A stretch of 64,000 nucleotides of DNA, from the NCBI RefSeq assembly GCF_000409775.1, contig NZ_KE332388.1, positions 678,777 through 742,776 on the forward strand. The letters run 5' to 3'. The stretch's first letter is position 1. Each line of letters begins with the position of its first letter. The notes below the pieces were generated by a model that saw only the letters and a list, made by a program, of their open reading frames with translations, did not search any database and was not told the origin of the DNA. This DNA is from Litchfieldella anticariensis FP35 = DSM 16096 (GTDB lineage: Bacteria; Pseudomonadota; Gammaproteobacteria; Pseudomonadales; Halomonadaceae). Shown here piece after piece: positions 47,071 through 57,430 of the stretch. The translations under genes were made by a program, and so were the position numbers.

Positions 47071-48495
47071 ATGAGCACAGCACTAGAGCACCCGACCTAC
47101 AACTACAAGGTAGTTCGGCAGTTCGCGATCATGACAGTGGTATGGGGTATCGTGGGCATGACCCTCGGTGTCACCATCGCCGCTCAAATGGTATGGCCGG
47201 AACTGAACCTTGGACTTCCTTGGACTAGTTTTGGCCGTCTACGGCCCCTGCATACCAATTCCGTGATCTTCGCCTTCGGCGGCTCGGCGCTGTTCGCCAC
47301 CTCCTACTACGTGGTACAGCGGACCTGTCAGACCCGCCTGTTCTCCGACAAGCTCGCTGCTTTCACGTTCTGGGGCTGGCAGGCAGTGATCCTCTCCGCC
47401 GCGATCAGCCTGCCGCTTGGCTATACCACCTCCAAGGAATACGCTGAGCTGGAATGGCCTATCGACATTCTGCTCGCTGCGGTCTGGATCAGCTATGCCG
47501 TGGTCTTCCTCGGTACCATCAAGATCCGCAAGACCTCTCATGTCTATGTTGCCAACTGGTTCTTCGCCGCGTTCATTCTCACCGTGGCGGTACTGCACAT
47601 CGTCAACAGCGCGGAAGTGCCGATCTCAGGAATGAAGTCCTACTCCATCTACGCCGGGGCTGTCGATGCCATGGTGCAGTGGTGGTATGGCCACAACGCG
47701 GTCGGTTTCTTCCTTACTGCGGGCTTCCTGGGGATGATGTACTACTTCGTGCCCAAACAGGCCGAGCGCCCGATTTACTCCTACAGACTGTCGATCGTGC
47801 ACTTCTGGGCACTGATTACCATCTACATGTGGGCCGGCCCGCACCATCTGCATTATACCGCCCTACCCGACTGGGCCCAGTCACTGGGCATGATCATGTC
47901 GATTATCCTGCTCGCCCCCTCCTGGGGCGGCATGATCAACGGCATGATGACGCTCTCCGGCGCCTGGCATAAGCTGCGCACCGATCCCACCCTGCGCTTC
48001 CTGGTGGTGGCACTGTCGTTCTATGGCATGTCGACTTTCGAAGGTCCAATGATGGCCGTCAAGACCGTCAACGCCCTGTCCCATTACACCGACTGGACCA
48101 TCGGTCACGTCCATGCCGGCGCGCTGGGCTGGGTCGCCATGATCACTATCGGTTCCATCTATCACCTGCTGCCGCGCCTGTACGGCCAGACTGAGATGTT
48201 CTCGGTCAAGTTGATCGCCGTGCACTTCTGGCTGGCCACCATCGGTACCGTACTCTATATCGCTGCGATGTGGGTCAACGGTATCCTGCAAGGCTTGATG
48301 TGGCGAGCCGTCAATGCTGACGGCACCTTGATGTACACCTTCATCGAGGCAGTGGAAGCCAGCCATCCCGGCTATGTCGTGCGCTGGGTCGGTGGTGTGT
48401 TCTGGGTCACCGGTATGCTGATCATGGCCTTCAATTCCTACATGACCATCAAGCGCCGCGAATCCATCGGCCAGCCGATTCCTCAGGCTGCCTGA
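47071..48495 (+). CDS. ccoN: cbb3-type cytochrome c oxidase subunit I
   Basis: Catalytic subunit with low-spin heme b and the heme b3-CuB centre; 474 residues, 12 helices. His ligands are visible in [14 protein letters not shown], in [12 protein letters not shown] (CuB), in [10 protein letters not shown] (CuB pair), and in [11 protein letters not shown] (hemes). First of ccoNOQP and followed by ccoO after 22 bp. High-affinity oxidase for low oxygen, in the inner membrane. Confidence 0.97.
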   Translation: MSTALEHPTYNYKVVRQFAIMTVVWGIVGMTLGVTIAAQMVWPELNLGLPWTSFGRLRPLHTNSVIFAFGGSALFATSYYVVQRTCQTRLFSDKLAAFTFWGWQAVILSAAISLPLGYTTSKEYAELEWPIDILLAAVWISYAVVFLGTIKIRKTSHVYVANWFFAAFILTVAVLHIVNSAEVPISGMKSYSIYAGAVDAMVQWWYGHNAVGFFLTAGFLGMMYYFVPKQAERPIYSYRLSIVHFWALITIYMWAGPHHLHYTALPDWAQSLGMIMSIILLAPSWGGMINGMMTLSGAWHKLRTDPTLRFLVVALSFYGMSTFEGPMMAVKTVNALSHYTDWTIGHVHAGALGWVAMITIGSIYHLLPRLYGQTEMFSVKLIAVHFWLATIGTVLYIAAMWVNGILQGLMWRAVNADGTLMYTFIEAVEASHPGYVVRWVGGVFWVTGMLIMAFNSYMTIKRRESIGQPIPQAA

Positions 48496-48517
48496 GCAAC
48501 CAGGAAACCAGATAGCG

Positions 48518-49126
48518 ATGAAACACGAGATTGTCGAAAAGAATGTCGGGCTGCTGGCCGTGTTAGTCCTGGTGGTGATCAGCTTCGGCGGTCTAGCCGA
48601 GGTGGTCCCTCTGTTCTTCCAGAAGGAAACCACCGAGCCGGTAGAGGGGCTCGAGCCGCTCTCTGCACTGGAACTCGAAGGGCGCGATATCTATATCCGC
48701 GAAGGTTGCATGGGTTGCCATTCGCAAATGATCCGCCCGTTCCGCGCTGAAACCGAGCGCTACGGTCACTACAGTGTGGCGGGGGAGTTCGTCTATGAAC
48801 ACAACTTCCTGTGGGGCTCCAAGCGTACCGGCCCGGATCTGGCCCGTGTCGGTGGCCGCTATAGCGACGACTGGCATCGTGCCCACCTGTACAACCCACG
48901 TGACGTGGTGCCCGAATCGATCATGCCGGCCTACCCCTGGCTGTTCGAGAATACGCTCGATGGTAGTGACACACCGCGCAAAATGAGGGTACTGCGCAGC
49001 ATGGGAGTTCCCTACACCGACGAAGACATCGCAGATGCCACCCGTGCAGTGCGCGGCGAACAGGAGATCACCGCGCTGGTCGCTTATCTGCAACAACTGG
49101 GCACCGTGCTCGAGGGTACGCGCTGA
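48518..49126 (+). CDS. ccoO: cbb3 oxidase subunit II (monoheme cytochrome c)
   Basis: 202 residues with one N-terminal anchor helix ([22 protein letters not shown]) and a single heme c motif [54 protein letters not shown] is the conserved CcoO region (split motifs), with Met ligand near [10 protein letters not shown]. Passes electrons from CcoP to CcoN. Confidence 0.97.
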   Translation: MKHEIVEKNVGLLAVLVLVVISFGGLAEVVPLFFQKETTEPVEGLEPLSALELEGRDIYIREGCMGCHSQMIRPFRAETERYGHYSVAGEFVYEHNFLWGSKRTGPDLARVGGRYSDDWHRAHLYNPRDVVPESIMPAYPWLFENTLDGSDTPRKMRVLRSMGVPYTDEDIADATRAVRGEQEITALVAYLQQLGTVLEGTR

Positions 49127-49128
49127 TC

Positions 49129-49356
49129 ATGGATATGGGGACCTTCCGCGGCATCATCACGCTGCTGACACTGATTTCCTTTCTCGGGATCGTTTGGTGG
49201 GCATACTCCAAGCGTCGTAAGAAAGATTTCGACGAGGCCGCCCACCTGCCCTTCGCTGATGATGAACTACCGAACCGTGACAATCGTGTCTCTAATGGCG
49301 AAGCCGATACCCGCCATGCCGATTCCCGCAAAGACAAGGGAGACAACAACGCATGA
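49129..49356 (+). CDS. ccoQ: cbb3 oxidase small subunit CcoQ
   Basis: 75 residues: one membrane helix (GIITLLTLISFLGIVWWAY) followed by RRKKDFDEAAHLPFADDE, the CcoQ signature, and a polar tail longer than usual. Two bp after ccoO and overlapping ccoP by 4 bp. Stabilises the complex. Confidence 0.95.
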   Translation: MDMGTFRGIITLLTLISFLGIVWWAYSKRRKKDFDEAAHLPFADDELPNRDNRVSNGEADTRHADSRKDKGDNNA

Positions 49357-50282
49357 ACAACCTATGGACTGACTCCCTATCCAGCTTTTGGAGTGTCTGG
49401 ATCATCGTCATCACGCTGGGCACCATCGCCTTCAGCGCCTGGGTGCTGTGCGCCAATCGCAAGACTGACAAGGTACCCGATGCCGAGGGCAACGTGGATA
49501 CCACCGGACATGCTGCTGATGGTATCGAGGAGTATGACAACCCTCTGCCCCGTTGGTGGTTCCTGCTCTTCATCGCCACCATCGTTTTTGCCTTGGGCTA
49601 TCTGGCGCTTTATCCAGGCCTGGGTAACTTCCGCGGTGCTTTGGGCTGGACCCAGGAAAACCAATGGGAAGAAGAAGTCGCTCGAGCCGAAGAGCGTTAT
49701 GCACCGATCTTTGCGCAATATCAGGAAATCCCGGTTCCCGAACTGGCCCGAAATTCCGACGCCATGCGGGTAGCCGAAAGGATCTTCCAGAACAACTGCG
49801 CGATCTGCCATGGCGCCAATGCGCAGGGCGGCTACGGCTTTCCTAATCTAACCGATGACGCTTGGCTGTATGGTGGCCAACCCGAAAACATCGTGGCTAC
49901 CATTACCAATGGTCGCAACGGTCTGATGCCATCCTGGCAACAGTTGGGAAGCAACAACATCGAAAACGTTGCCAACTATGTGCTGTCGCTGTCGGGTCTC
50001 GAGCATGACGCACAGCGTGCTGAGCAGGGACAGTCGATCTTCGCCGCCTCATGTGTCGCCTGTCACGGACCGGACGCTACTGGCAACCAGGCACTGGGCG
50101 CCCCTAATCTGACCGATGATGCCTGGCTGTACCAGGCTCCTGGCCAGAGCGTGGCCGACGCCGTGCGCCAGACCCTGCGCAACGGCCGTAATGGCCACAT
50201 GCCGGCGCAAGCCGCCTACATTGGCGAAGACAGGGTCCATCTGGTCGCCGCCTATGTCTACAGCTTGAGTCTGCAGGACTAA
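49353..50282 (+). CDS. ccoP: cbb3 oxidase subunit III (diheme cytochrome c)
   Basis: 309 residues. Two N-terminal helices (IIVITLGTIAFSAWVL and WWFLLFIATIVFALGYLALYPG), then two cytochrome c domains with heme motifs CAICH and CVACH. The first Met ligand lies near GLMPSWQ, the second near GHMPAQ. Entry point for electrons from soluble cytochromes. A terminator follows. Confidence 0.97.
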   Translation: MNNLWTDSLSSFWSVWIIVITLGTIAFSAWVLCANRKTDKVPDAEGNVDTTGHAADGIEEYDNPLPRWWFLLFIATIVFALGYLALYPGLGNFRGALGWTQENQWEEEVARAEERYAPIFAQYQEIPVPELARNSDAMRVAERIFQNNCAICHGANAQGGYGFPNLTDDAWLYGGQPENIVATITNGRNGLMPSWQQLGSNNIENVANYVLSLSGLEHDAQRAEQGQSIFAASCVACHGPDATGNQALGAPNLTDDAWLYQAPGQSVADAVRQTLRNGRNGHMPAQAAYIGEDRVHLVAAYVYSLSLQD

Positions 50283-50290
50283 GCGTCCAG

Positions 50291-50323
50291 CGGGTGCGGC
50301 CAGGGGTCGCACCCGTTCTTTTC
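50291..50323 (+). terminator. Rho-independent terminator after ccoP
   Basis: CGGGTGCG and CGCACCCG form an 8-bp stem with a 9-base loop, followed by TTCTTTTC, starting 8 bp after the ccoP stop. It separates the structural genes from ccoGHIS. Confidence 0.85.
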
Positions 50324-50389
50324 TCCCCCCACCAAACGGTAGAATAATAACTATATCCTCACGCTCGCCAGAGCCCTCGTGGTAATGCC

Positions 50390-51826
50390 ATGACTGACAA
50401 GATTCCGACTCGGGACGTGACACCAGACCCTGCGGTCGGTCAACACGATCCTCGCGGTACGACCACTCAAGCGATGTACGCCAAGCGCGAACATCTCTAC
50501 GTCCGTGAAATCAAAGGTATATTCCAGCGCATTCGACGCAGTTCCAACTGGGCGTTGATGGCGCTGTTCTTTGGTCTACCCTGGGTATCTTGGGGCGACC
50601 GCCCTGCCGTATGGTTCAACCTCCCAGACCGGGAGTTCCACGTCTTTGGCGGCACCTTCTATCCTCAGGAATTCTTTCTGCTGGCATGGCTGTTGATCAT
50701 CTGCGCCTTCGGCCTCTTTTTGATCACCGTTTTTGCCGGTCGGGTCTGGTGTGGTTATACCTGCCCACAGAGTGTCTGGACCTTCCTGTTCATCTGGACG
50801 GAACACCGCCTCGAAGGCCCTCGCAACCGCCGCATCAAACTCGACAAGCAGCCCTGGTCCTTCGATAAGCTCTGGCGCAAAAGCGCCAAGCATACCATCT
50901 GGCTTGTTATCGCCTTTGCCACCGGAGCCACCTTCGTCGGCTATTTCACGCCGATCCGTGGGCTGATCCTGGATTTCGCCTCATTCAACGTCGGCGGCTG
51001 GGCACTCTTCTGGATCGGCTTCTTCACCGTATTCACCTACCTCAACGCTGGCTGGTTGCGGGAACAGGTGTGCATCTATATGTGCCCTTATGCCCGTTTT
51101 CAGGCGGTAATGTTCGACAAGGACACCCTGATCGTATCCTACGATACGGCGCGCGGCGAACCGCGGGGAGCCCGCAAGCGTGGTATCGATCCCCGCCAAC
51201 AAGGGCTCGGTGACTGCATCGACTGTGACCTCTGCGTTCAAGTCTGCCCTACCGGCATCGACATCCGCGAAGGCCTGCAATACGAGTGCATTACCTGCGC
51301 AGCCTGCATTGACGCCTGCGATAGCGTGATGGACAAGATGGGCTATCCTCGTGGACTAGTCCGCTATACCACCGAACATGCCTTGGAAGGTCGCAAAACG
51401 CATCTCCTGCGCCCACGCCTGATAGGATACCTGGCGGCTCTGCTGGTAATGATCGGGCTCTTCATCTGGACGCTTGGCGAACGCACACCATTGGAGTTCG
51501 ATATCGAGCGCGACCGCAATCAACTCTACCAAGTGACCCATGACGGGCGCGTTAGCAACGTCTATACCCTCAATATCCGCAATCTCGACGATAGCGAGCA
51601 TACGTATCAGTTGAGTGCCGAGGGATTGCCAGGCTTAACCCTGGTTGGCGACGACCGGGTCACCGTCAATGCCGGCAGCACCCGAATGGCGGCCATCGAA
51701 CTGCGCCTCGAGACCGGTGTCATCGATCGCCCTAGTGTGCCGGTGCAGGTCAGTCTGCAGGCCGTGGACGACGCTTCCATACGCCAGGAGCGCGAAACGC
51801 GCTTTATCGGAGAGATCAAGAGATGA
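50390..51826 (+). CDS. ccoG: cbb3 assembly protein CcoG
   Basis: 478 residues, five or so helices, and two ferredoxin-like [4Fe-4S] sites (CIDCDLCVQVCPTGID and CITCAACIDACDSVM), preceded by a NapH-like VWCGYTCPQSVWT motif. The C-terminal ~110 residues form an Ig-like FixG domain. Thought to reduce copper for oxidase maturation. ccoH overlaps its stop by 4 bp. Confidence 0.96.
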   Translation: MTDKIPTRDVTPDPAVGQHDPRGTTTQAMYAKREHLYVREIKGIFQRIRRSSNWALMALFFGLPWVSWGDRPAVWFNLPDREFHVFGGTFYPQEFFLLAWLLIICAFGLFLITVFAGRVWCGYTCPQSVWTFLFIWTEHRLEGPRNRRIKLDKQPWSFDKLWRKSAKHTIWLVIAFATGATFVGYFTPIRGLILDFASFNVGGWALFWIGFFTVFTYLNAGWLREQVCIYMCPYARFQAVMFDKDTLIVSYDTARGEPRGARKRGIDPRQQGLGDCIDCDLCVQVCPTGIDIREGLQYECITCAACIDACDSVMDKMGYPRGLVRYTTEHALEGRKTHLLRPRLIGYLAALLVMIGLFIWTLGERTPLEFDIERDRNQLYQVTHDGRVSNVYTLNIRNLDDSEHTYQLSAEGLPGLTLVGDDRVTVNAGSTRMAAIELRLETGVIDRPSVPVQVSLQAVDDASIRQERETRFIGEIKR

Positions 51827-52365
51827 CCGTGGAACCCCGCTCCATCCCCCCTTGGTACAAGCAGTTCTGGCCATGGTTCCTGCTTGGCATCCTGCTCTCG
51901 TCGGTAGCGGTGAGCACCACCTTTCTCGTGCTGTCGATCAAGAGCTACGACGGCATGGTCGCGGACAACTATTACAAGCAGGGCCTGGCCATCAATCAGG
52001 TTATCGAGCAGGACCGCCGTGCCGCCGAGTTGGGGCTATCGGCTGAGCTGCGCATCGACGACCTGACCGGTGACATTACCGTTGACCTGGACGGAGAGCA
52101 CCACCCCGAACGCCTGCTGCTGGCACTGATATTCCCCACCCGAGGCGATCGCGACCTGAACCTGACTCTCGAACACGTGCGTAATGGTCTCTACACCGGC
52201 CAGGCTCCCAATCGTCTGGAATACCGCTGGTACCTGCAGCTGCAACCCGACCAAGAAGCCCCTGAGTGGCGTCTGAGCGGCGAAGCCAGCTTCCCTCAGG
52301 ACGCCCCTATTCTCCTCACTCCTGGAGAGACAGACGAAACTCCTGTAGAAACAGACGAAGGTTGA
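51823..52365 (+). CDS. ccoH: cbb3 assembly protein CcoH (FixH)
   Basis: 180 residues: one N-terminal helix (FWPWFLLGILLSSVAVSTTFL) and a periplasmic part with YDGMVADNYYKQGLAINQ, the FixH hallmark. Acidic Glu/Thr-rich C-terminal end. Interacts with CcoN and the assembly intermediate in known systems. Confidence 0.95.
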   Translation: MTVEPRSIPPWYKQFWPWFLLGILLSSVAVSTTFLVLSIKSYDGMVADNYYKQGLAINQVIEQDRRAAELGLSAELRIDDLTGDITVDLDGEHHPERLLLALIFPTRGDRDLNLTLEHVRNGLYTGQAPNRLEYRWYLQLQPDQEAPEWRLSGEASFPQDAPILLTPGETDETPVETDEG

Positions 52366-52414
52366 TGCTCATCTCAAGACTGACGGGGACGGCATCCCTT
52401 GCTGGGAGACATTA

Positions 52415-54895
52415 ATGACAAGTGTCGGTGCCGAAACGTTGCCCTATGACCCGGAAAGCTGCTACCACTGCGGCAGCCGCGTGCCCGACGACGCCCCGTG
52501 GAAGATAGACCTGGATGACGCCTCCCATCCATTGTGTTGCCCTGGCTGCCATGCTGTGGCCCATGCCATCGTCGATGGAGGATTGGCCAGTTATTACCGC
52601 TATCGTACCGAATTGCCTGAACGCCCTGATGAGCGCCGGGCCGCCCAGGCCGAGACCTGGGCGGTCTTCGACGACCCGGGCTTGCAGAAGGCCTTCGTCC
52701 ACCCTGAGGGCGACAACGGCCATGTAGCTGCAACCCTGGCAGTGGATGGCATCACCTGTGCCGCTTGCGCCTGGCTGATCGAACATCACCTCAATGCACT
52801 CGACGGCATCGTCTCGAGCGCCGTCAACTTGACTCATCACCGGGTACGCATCGCTTGGGATCCCATGCGGATCAAGTTGTCACGGATCCTCGCCGAAATG
52901 GCATCCATCGGTTACGCTGCACAGCCTTACGAGCCGGACCAAGCCCAAGCTCGCTTGCAGCGCGAAGAGCGCATGAACGTGCGTCGACTGATCGTGGCCG
53001 CTGTGGCGATGATGCAAGTGATGATGTTCTCGATTCCGGTCTATGTCGCCGAGCCCGGCCAGCTCACCCCCGACTTTCGCGCTCTTTTCCACTGGCTCTC
53101 GTTTGCCCTCGCTACGCCAGTGGTACTGTTCTCGGCTCAACCTTTCTTTCGCAACGCCATCCGAGATCTGCGCTCGCGAGTATTGGGTATGGACGTACCG
53201 GTATCGATCGCCATCGGTGGCGCCTATCTGGCCAGTGGCTATGCGGTAATCTCCGATATTGGTGATGTCTATTTCGACTCGGTGACCATGTTCACTTTCT
53301 TCCTGCTGTTCGGTCGCTATATCGAAGTACGTGCCCGCCGCCGCAGTGGTCATACCGGCAATGCACTATCCAGCGCACTGCCGATGTCGGCAATACGGCT
53401 TACCGAGAACGATGAAGAGCGCATCCTGCCAGCCAGCCAACTCCAGGCCGGTGACCGGGTACTGATCAAACCCGGCCATGGTGTGCCTGCCGATGGGATG
53501 ATAGTAGACGGCGAGTCGAGTCTCGACGAGTCGATGCTCACCGGTGAATACCTGCCAGTGACCCGCCGTGCCGGTGACCACGTTACAGGTGGCAGCCAAA
53601 ACATCGAGAGCCCGTTGGTGGTTCGCGTAACGCACGCCGGCAAGAACGCACGTATCGCACGTATCGTCGACCTCACCGATCGAGCCTTCGCCAGTCGGCC
53701 CAAGATCGCTCAAATGGCCTCGCGTATGGCTCACCTATTCGTACTGCGCTTGTTGTTCGTCACTGCGGGGGTGGCAACAGTGTGGTGGTTCATCGATCCT
53801 ACCCGGGTGCTGTGGGTCACACTTTCGGTGTTAGTGGTGACCTGTCCATGCGCTTTGGCACTGGCCACGCCCACGGCGCTAACCGCCGGCCATGGCCAGT
53901 TGCGTCGGCGCGGTGTGCTGATCACTCGCGCTCACGTCATCGAAACGCTCTCGCAGGCGACACGGGTGATCTTCGACAAGACCGGCACCCTGACGACTGG
54001 TCAGATGCATTTGACCGATACCCGGGCTCTGGCACCACTTGGCGACGATCGTCTGCGCGGTCTTGCCGCCGCACTGGAGGCACACTCGGAGCATCCCATT
54101 GCCCGTGCTTTCCGTCCGTATCGACAGACGACGGTGCGTGCCAGCGATGTGATCAATCACCCTGGGCTAGGCCTGGAAGGGCGCATCGATGATCGTCTCT
54201 ATCGTCTCGGCAAGCCGGACTTCGCCGCTCCCGGACACTCGCCTACTGCTCCCGACCATGGCCAGTGGCTTCTGCTCGCTGAAGAAGGTGTCCCTCTCGC
54301 CTGGTTCGCACTGCACGATCACCTGCGCGGGGACGCCGCCGACACCGTGGATACACTCAAAGACTTGGGAATCAATGTCGAATTGCTGTCCGGCGATACT
54401 CCAGCGGCGGTTGGTGAGTTGGCGACAAAGCTGGGAATCGAGACTTGGTATGCCGCCGCCAGCCCAGAAGACAAGCTGACTCGTCTCAAGGCTCTACAGG
54501 AGACCGGCGAGACCGTGGTAATGGTCGGCGACGGCATCAACGATGTCCCCGTGCTGGGCGGCGCCGATGTGTCGATCGCCATGAACGGCGCCACTGATTT
54601 GGCTCGCACCAGTGCCGATGCTGTGTTGCTGAGTCCCCGGCTTTTGCGTATCGTCGAGGCCATCGAGATCGCCCGCGCCACGCGTCGCATCATTCGCCAG
54701 AATCTGATCTGGGCGGTATGCTACAACGTCTCCGCCCTGCCCTTGGCTGCTATCGGCGTGGTGCCACCTTGGGTGGCGGCACTTGGCATGTCGGCCAGTT
54801 CTTTGATGGTCGTAGGCAATGCCTTGCGCATCGGCCGCATGCGCAGCCCGCGTCTTACTGGCACCAGCCCCCGTGTCCAAGCGGAGCCCGCATGA
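52415..54895 (+). CDS. ccoI: Copper-exporting P1B-type ATPase CcoI (FixI)
   Basis: 826 residues. N-terminal Cys-rich segment (SCYHCG, LCCPGCHAV), heavy-metal domain with GITCAACAW, then P-type ATPase core: CPCALALATP in a membrane helix, phosphorylation site DKTGTLT, and VGDGINDVP hinge. Moves Cu(I) across the inner membrane for the oxidase CuB site. Overlaps ccoS by 4 bp. Confidence 0.96.
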   Translation: MTSVGAETLPYDPESCYHCGSRVPDDAPWKIDLDDASHPLCCPGCHAVAHAIVDGGLASYYRYRTELPERPDERRAAQAETWAVFDDPGLQKAFVHPEGDNGHVAATLAVDGITCAACAWLIEHHLNALDGIVSSAVNLTHHRVRIAWDPMRIKLSRILAEMASIGYAAQPYEPDQAQARLQREERMNVRRLIVAAVAMMQVMMFSIPVYVAEPGQLTPDFRALFHWLSFALATPVVLFSAQPFFRNAIRDLRSRVLGMDVPVSIAIGGAYLASGYAVISDIGDVYFDSVTMFTFFLLFGRYIEVRARRRSGHTGNALSSALPMSAIRLTENDEERILPASQLQAGDRVLIKPGHGVPADGMIVDGESSLDESMLTGEYLPVTRRAGDHVTGGSQNIESPLVVRVTHAGKNARIARIVDLTDRAFASRPKIAQMASRMAHLFVLRLLFVTAGVATVWWFIDPTRVLWVTLSVLVVTCPCALALATPTALTAGHGQLRRRGVLITRAHVIETLSQATRVIFDKTGTLTTGQMHLTDTRALAPLGDDRLRGLAAALEAHSEHPIARAFRPYRQTTVRASDVINHPGLGLEGRIDDRLYRLGKPDFAAPGHSPTAPDHGQWLLLAEEGVPLAWFALHDHLRGDAADTVDTLKDLGINVELLSGDTPAAVGELATKLGIETWYAAASPEDKLTRLKALQETGETVVMVGDGINDVPVLGGADVSIAMNGATDLARTSADAVLLSPRLLRIVEAIEIARATRRIIRQNLIWAVCYNVSALPLAAIGVVPPWVAALGMSASSLMVVGNALRIGRMRSPRLTGTSPRVQAEPA

Positions 54896-55137
54896 GCATA
54901 CTTTACTTGCTGATACCGCTGACGCTGATCCTGCTATCGTTAGCTGTCTGGGCCTTCTTCTGGGCGGTCAGAAACGACCAGTTCGAGGATCTGGAAGGTC
55001 CGGCACATCGCATCCTGTTCGACGAGGACGAAAATGACCTGACATCCGAGGAGCGGTCCCAACGCACTTCTGCTCGTACTGATCGAAACGCTCCCCCCTC
55101 CAAACCAACCTCAGACAACCACGACGCGCATCGCTGA
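54892..55137 (+). CDS. ccoS: cbb3 assembly protein CcoS
   Basis: 81 residues from ATG 54892, overlapping the ccoI stop as ATGA. One helix (LYLLIPLTLILLSLAVWAFFW), then AVRNDQFEDLEGPAHRILFD, the CcoS signature, and a polar tail. Needed for cofactor insertion into cbb3 oxidase. Confidence 0.95.
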   Translation: MSILYLLIPLTLILLSLAVWAFFWAVRNDQFEDLEGPAHRILFDEDENDLTSEERSQRTSARTDRNAPPSKPTSDNHDAHR

Positions 55138-55853
55138 TGGATCCAACCGGCCTCGACCTCCCCCCCATGATGGCCGCCTTCGTCTTCGGTTTGCTGGGGG
55201 GTGCCCACTGCATTGGCATGTGTGGCGGCATCATGAGCGCCCTGAGCTTCGCCGTACCACCCAGCATGCGCCATCCGGCACGGCTTACCAGCCTGATGCT
55301 CGGCTACAACCTGGGCCGTGTTTCCAGTTACATGATCGCTGGTGCCCTGGCCGCTGGCCTAGGTACCTTGGTGGGCGGGCTGGCTGGTGAACTACGCCTG
55401 GCATTGCAGGTGCTGGCTGCGGTAATGCTGATCCTGATGGCACTGTATATCGCTAACTGGTGGAAAGGACTACTACGCGTGGAGGCCCTGGGCCGCCGAC
55501 TGTGGCGCCATCTGGAGCCACTCGGCCGCCGGTTGATGCCGGTGGTCAAGGTTCCTCAGGCAGTCGCTTTGGGCGCCATCTGGGGTTGGCTACCCTGCGG
55601 GCTGGTCTATTCGATGCTGGCCTGGAGCCTGGCCATGAGCAACCCACTACAAGGCGCGACCCTGATGGGCGCTTTTGGACTCGGCACCCTGCCAGCACTG
55701 CTGGCTACCGGTTTTGCCGCCCACAGCCTCGGCAACTTGATCCGTCACCCCGCTACCCGCACGCTTGCCGCCACACTGATCATTGCGTTCGCCGTATGGC
55801 AATTGTGGAATCTGTGGCCTGCCTCTACCTCATCGACCCCTATGCATCACTGA
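55137..55853 (+). CDS. SafE/UreH-type membrane protein with HCxGMCG motif
   Basis: 238 residues, about six helices. GGAHCIGMCGGIMSAL in the first helix and GWLPCGLVYSML later are typical of the UreH-like/sulfite-exporter TauE-SafE family that often ends cco assembly operons. The Cys/Met/His motif suggests metal (probably copper) handling, by inference. Starts TGATG-coupled to ccoS. Confidence 0.88.
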   Translation: MDPTGLDLPPMMAAFVFGLLGGAHCIGMCGGIMSALSFAVPPSMRHPARLTSLMLGYNLGRVSSYMIAGALAAGLGTLVGGLAGELRLALQVLAAVMLILMALYIANWWKGLLRVEALGRRLWRHLEPLGRRLMPVVKVPQAVALGAIWGWLPCGLVYSMLAWSLAMSNPLQGATLMGAFGLGTLPALLATGFAAHSLGNLIRHPATRTLAATLIIAFAVWQLWNLWPASTSSTPMHH

Positions 55854-55864
55854 ATCATCCCTGC

Positions 55865-55878
55865 TTGATCCAACTCAA
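55865..55878. promoter_or_regulatory. Anr/Fnr box upstream of hemN
   Basis: TTGATCCAACTCAA has one mismatch to TTGAT-N4-ATCAA, 60 bases before the hemN start. Anaerobic induction of hemN by Anr is known in pseudomonads. Confidence 0.7.
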
Positions 55879-55937
55879 ACCATCAGCGATGGCAGCGGGC
55901 TAATATCGACACAACGTATTCTGCGGAGTGTCGCGCC

Positions 55938-57359
55938 ATGTCGAACTCTACTTCCTCGTCCAACTCACACCACCAAACTCCGCAGGCTTGGGATGCAGGC
56001 ACCATTCGTCGTTACGACGTCAATGAGCCGCGTTATACCTCCTATCCCACGGCACTTTCCTTCCACTCCAGCTTCGCTGCCACGGACTTCGCCACGGCAT
56101 TAGCGCGCAGTAATGTCGACGGTAAGCCGCTGTCGATCTACGTTCATATCCCCTTCTGTCGCGAGAACTGCTTCTACTGCGCTTGCAACAAGATCGTTAC
56201 CAGGAACACCCAGTTGGCCGACCCCTACCTGAACCGCCTGGAGCAGGAAATGCGCCTTGTCACAAGCCATTTGGACACCTCACGCCCAGTGACTCAACTG
56301 TATTGGGGAGGCGGGACACCAACGTTCCTTACGCTGGACCAGATGAGCGATTTAATCGACCGTCTCGACGATCAGTTCGGTCTGTCCGGCGACCGTAGTC
56401 GCGACTACGCCATCGAGATCGATCCACGCGCAGCCAATGTCCTGACGCTTCGTCACTTGCAGGCCCTGGGATTCAATCGTGTGAGCCTTGGCGTTCAGGA
56501 TCTGGATCTACGTGTGCAGCAGGCTATCAACCGTGTACAGCCTCGTGTGCTAACCGAGAACCTCATCGAAGAAGCCCGACGCCTTGGCTTTCGCTCGCTG
56601 AACCTGGACCTGATCTATGGTTTGCCCTACCAGACACGCGACAGCTTCGCTGAGACCCTCGAGCAAGTCATCGCCATGGCGCCGGCGAGACTGTCGATCT
56701 TCAATTATGCCCACTTACCAGAGCGTTTCGTCTCTCAGCAGCACATCGAAACAGCGGCGCTTCCTAGTGCCGAGGAAAAATTAGCCATCCTGCGCACTAC
56801 TATCGTCATGCTCGAGGAAGCCGGTTATGTGCATATCGGCATGGATCATTTCGCACTGCCGAGCGACAGCCTGGCCGTAGCACAGCGTATGGGCACCCTG
56901 CGGCGTAACTTCCAGGGTTACTCGAGCCACGGCAATACCGATCTGATTGGCCTGGGAGTCTCAGCGATCAGCGACGTGGATGACATCTATGCCCAGAACT
57001 CCACCGACTTGACCTGTTACGAGACAACCATCGATACCGGCGAATTGGCCACGGCCCGTGGGCTACGACTCACCTTCGACGACCGAGTGCGTCGACATGC
57101 CATCGAGCGGCTGATGTGTGACATGACGCTAGACCTGGATGCCTTGAGCCAAACCTTTGACATCGATGCGCCACGCTATCTGGCCGGCGCATTGGAACGG
57201 CTGTCCGACGCCAAACGCGATGGTCTGATCGAACGCTACGGCAACCGGTTGATCGTGACACCCGTCGGTAGATTGTTGATCCGTTATCTAGCCATGGCTT
57301 TTGACGCTCATCTGACCGATCAGCAGTCTCTGGACGACTCAAGAATTCTTTGGCCATGA
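55938..57359 (+). CDS. hemN: Oxygen-independent coproporphyrinogen III oxidase
   Basis: Radical-SAM enzyme converting coproporphyrinogen III to protoporphyrinogen IX without oxygen. 473 residues. YVHIPFCRENCFYCACNK holds the CX3CX2C cluster motif; LYWGGGTPTFL and NLDLIYGLPYQT follow. The length and the C-terminal HemN domain separate it from HemW. A likely Anr box precedes it and an Fnr-family gene follows. Confidence 0.96.
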   Translation: MSNSTSSSNSHHQTPQAWDAGTIRRYDVNEPRYTSYPTALSFHSSFAATDFATALARSNVDGKPLSIYVHIPFCRENCFYCACNKIVTRNTQLADPYLNRLEQEMRLVTSHLDTSRPVTQLYWGGGTPTFLTLDQMSDLIDRLDDQFGLSGDRSRDYAIEIDPRAANVLTLRHLQALGFNRVSLGVQDLDLRVQQAINRVQPRVLTENLIEEARRLGFRSLNLDLIYGLPYQTRDSFAETLEQVIAMAPARLSIFNYAHLPERFVSQQHIETAALPSAEEKLAILRTTIVMLEEAGYVHIGMDHFALPSDSLAVAQRMGTLRRNFQGYSSHGNTDLIGLGVSAISDVDDIYAQNSTDLTCYETTIDTGELATARGLRLTFDDRVRRHAIERLMCDMTLDLDALSQTFDIDAPRYLAGALERLSDAKRDGLIERYGNRLIVTPVGRLLIRYLAMAFDAHLTDQQSLDDSRILWP

Positions 57360-57430
57360 GCGCCTCCACTCTTTGCCCTAATCGTCCCATCCTCCATAAT
57401 GGTGATAATGCCATTGGCGAGGATAGGACC

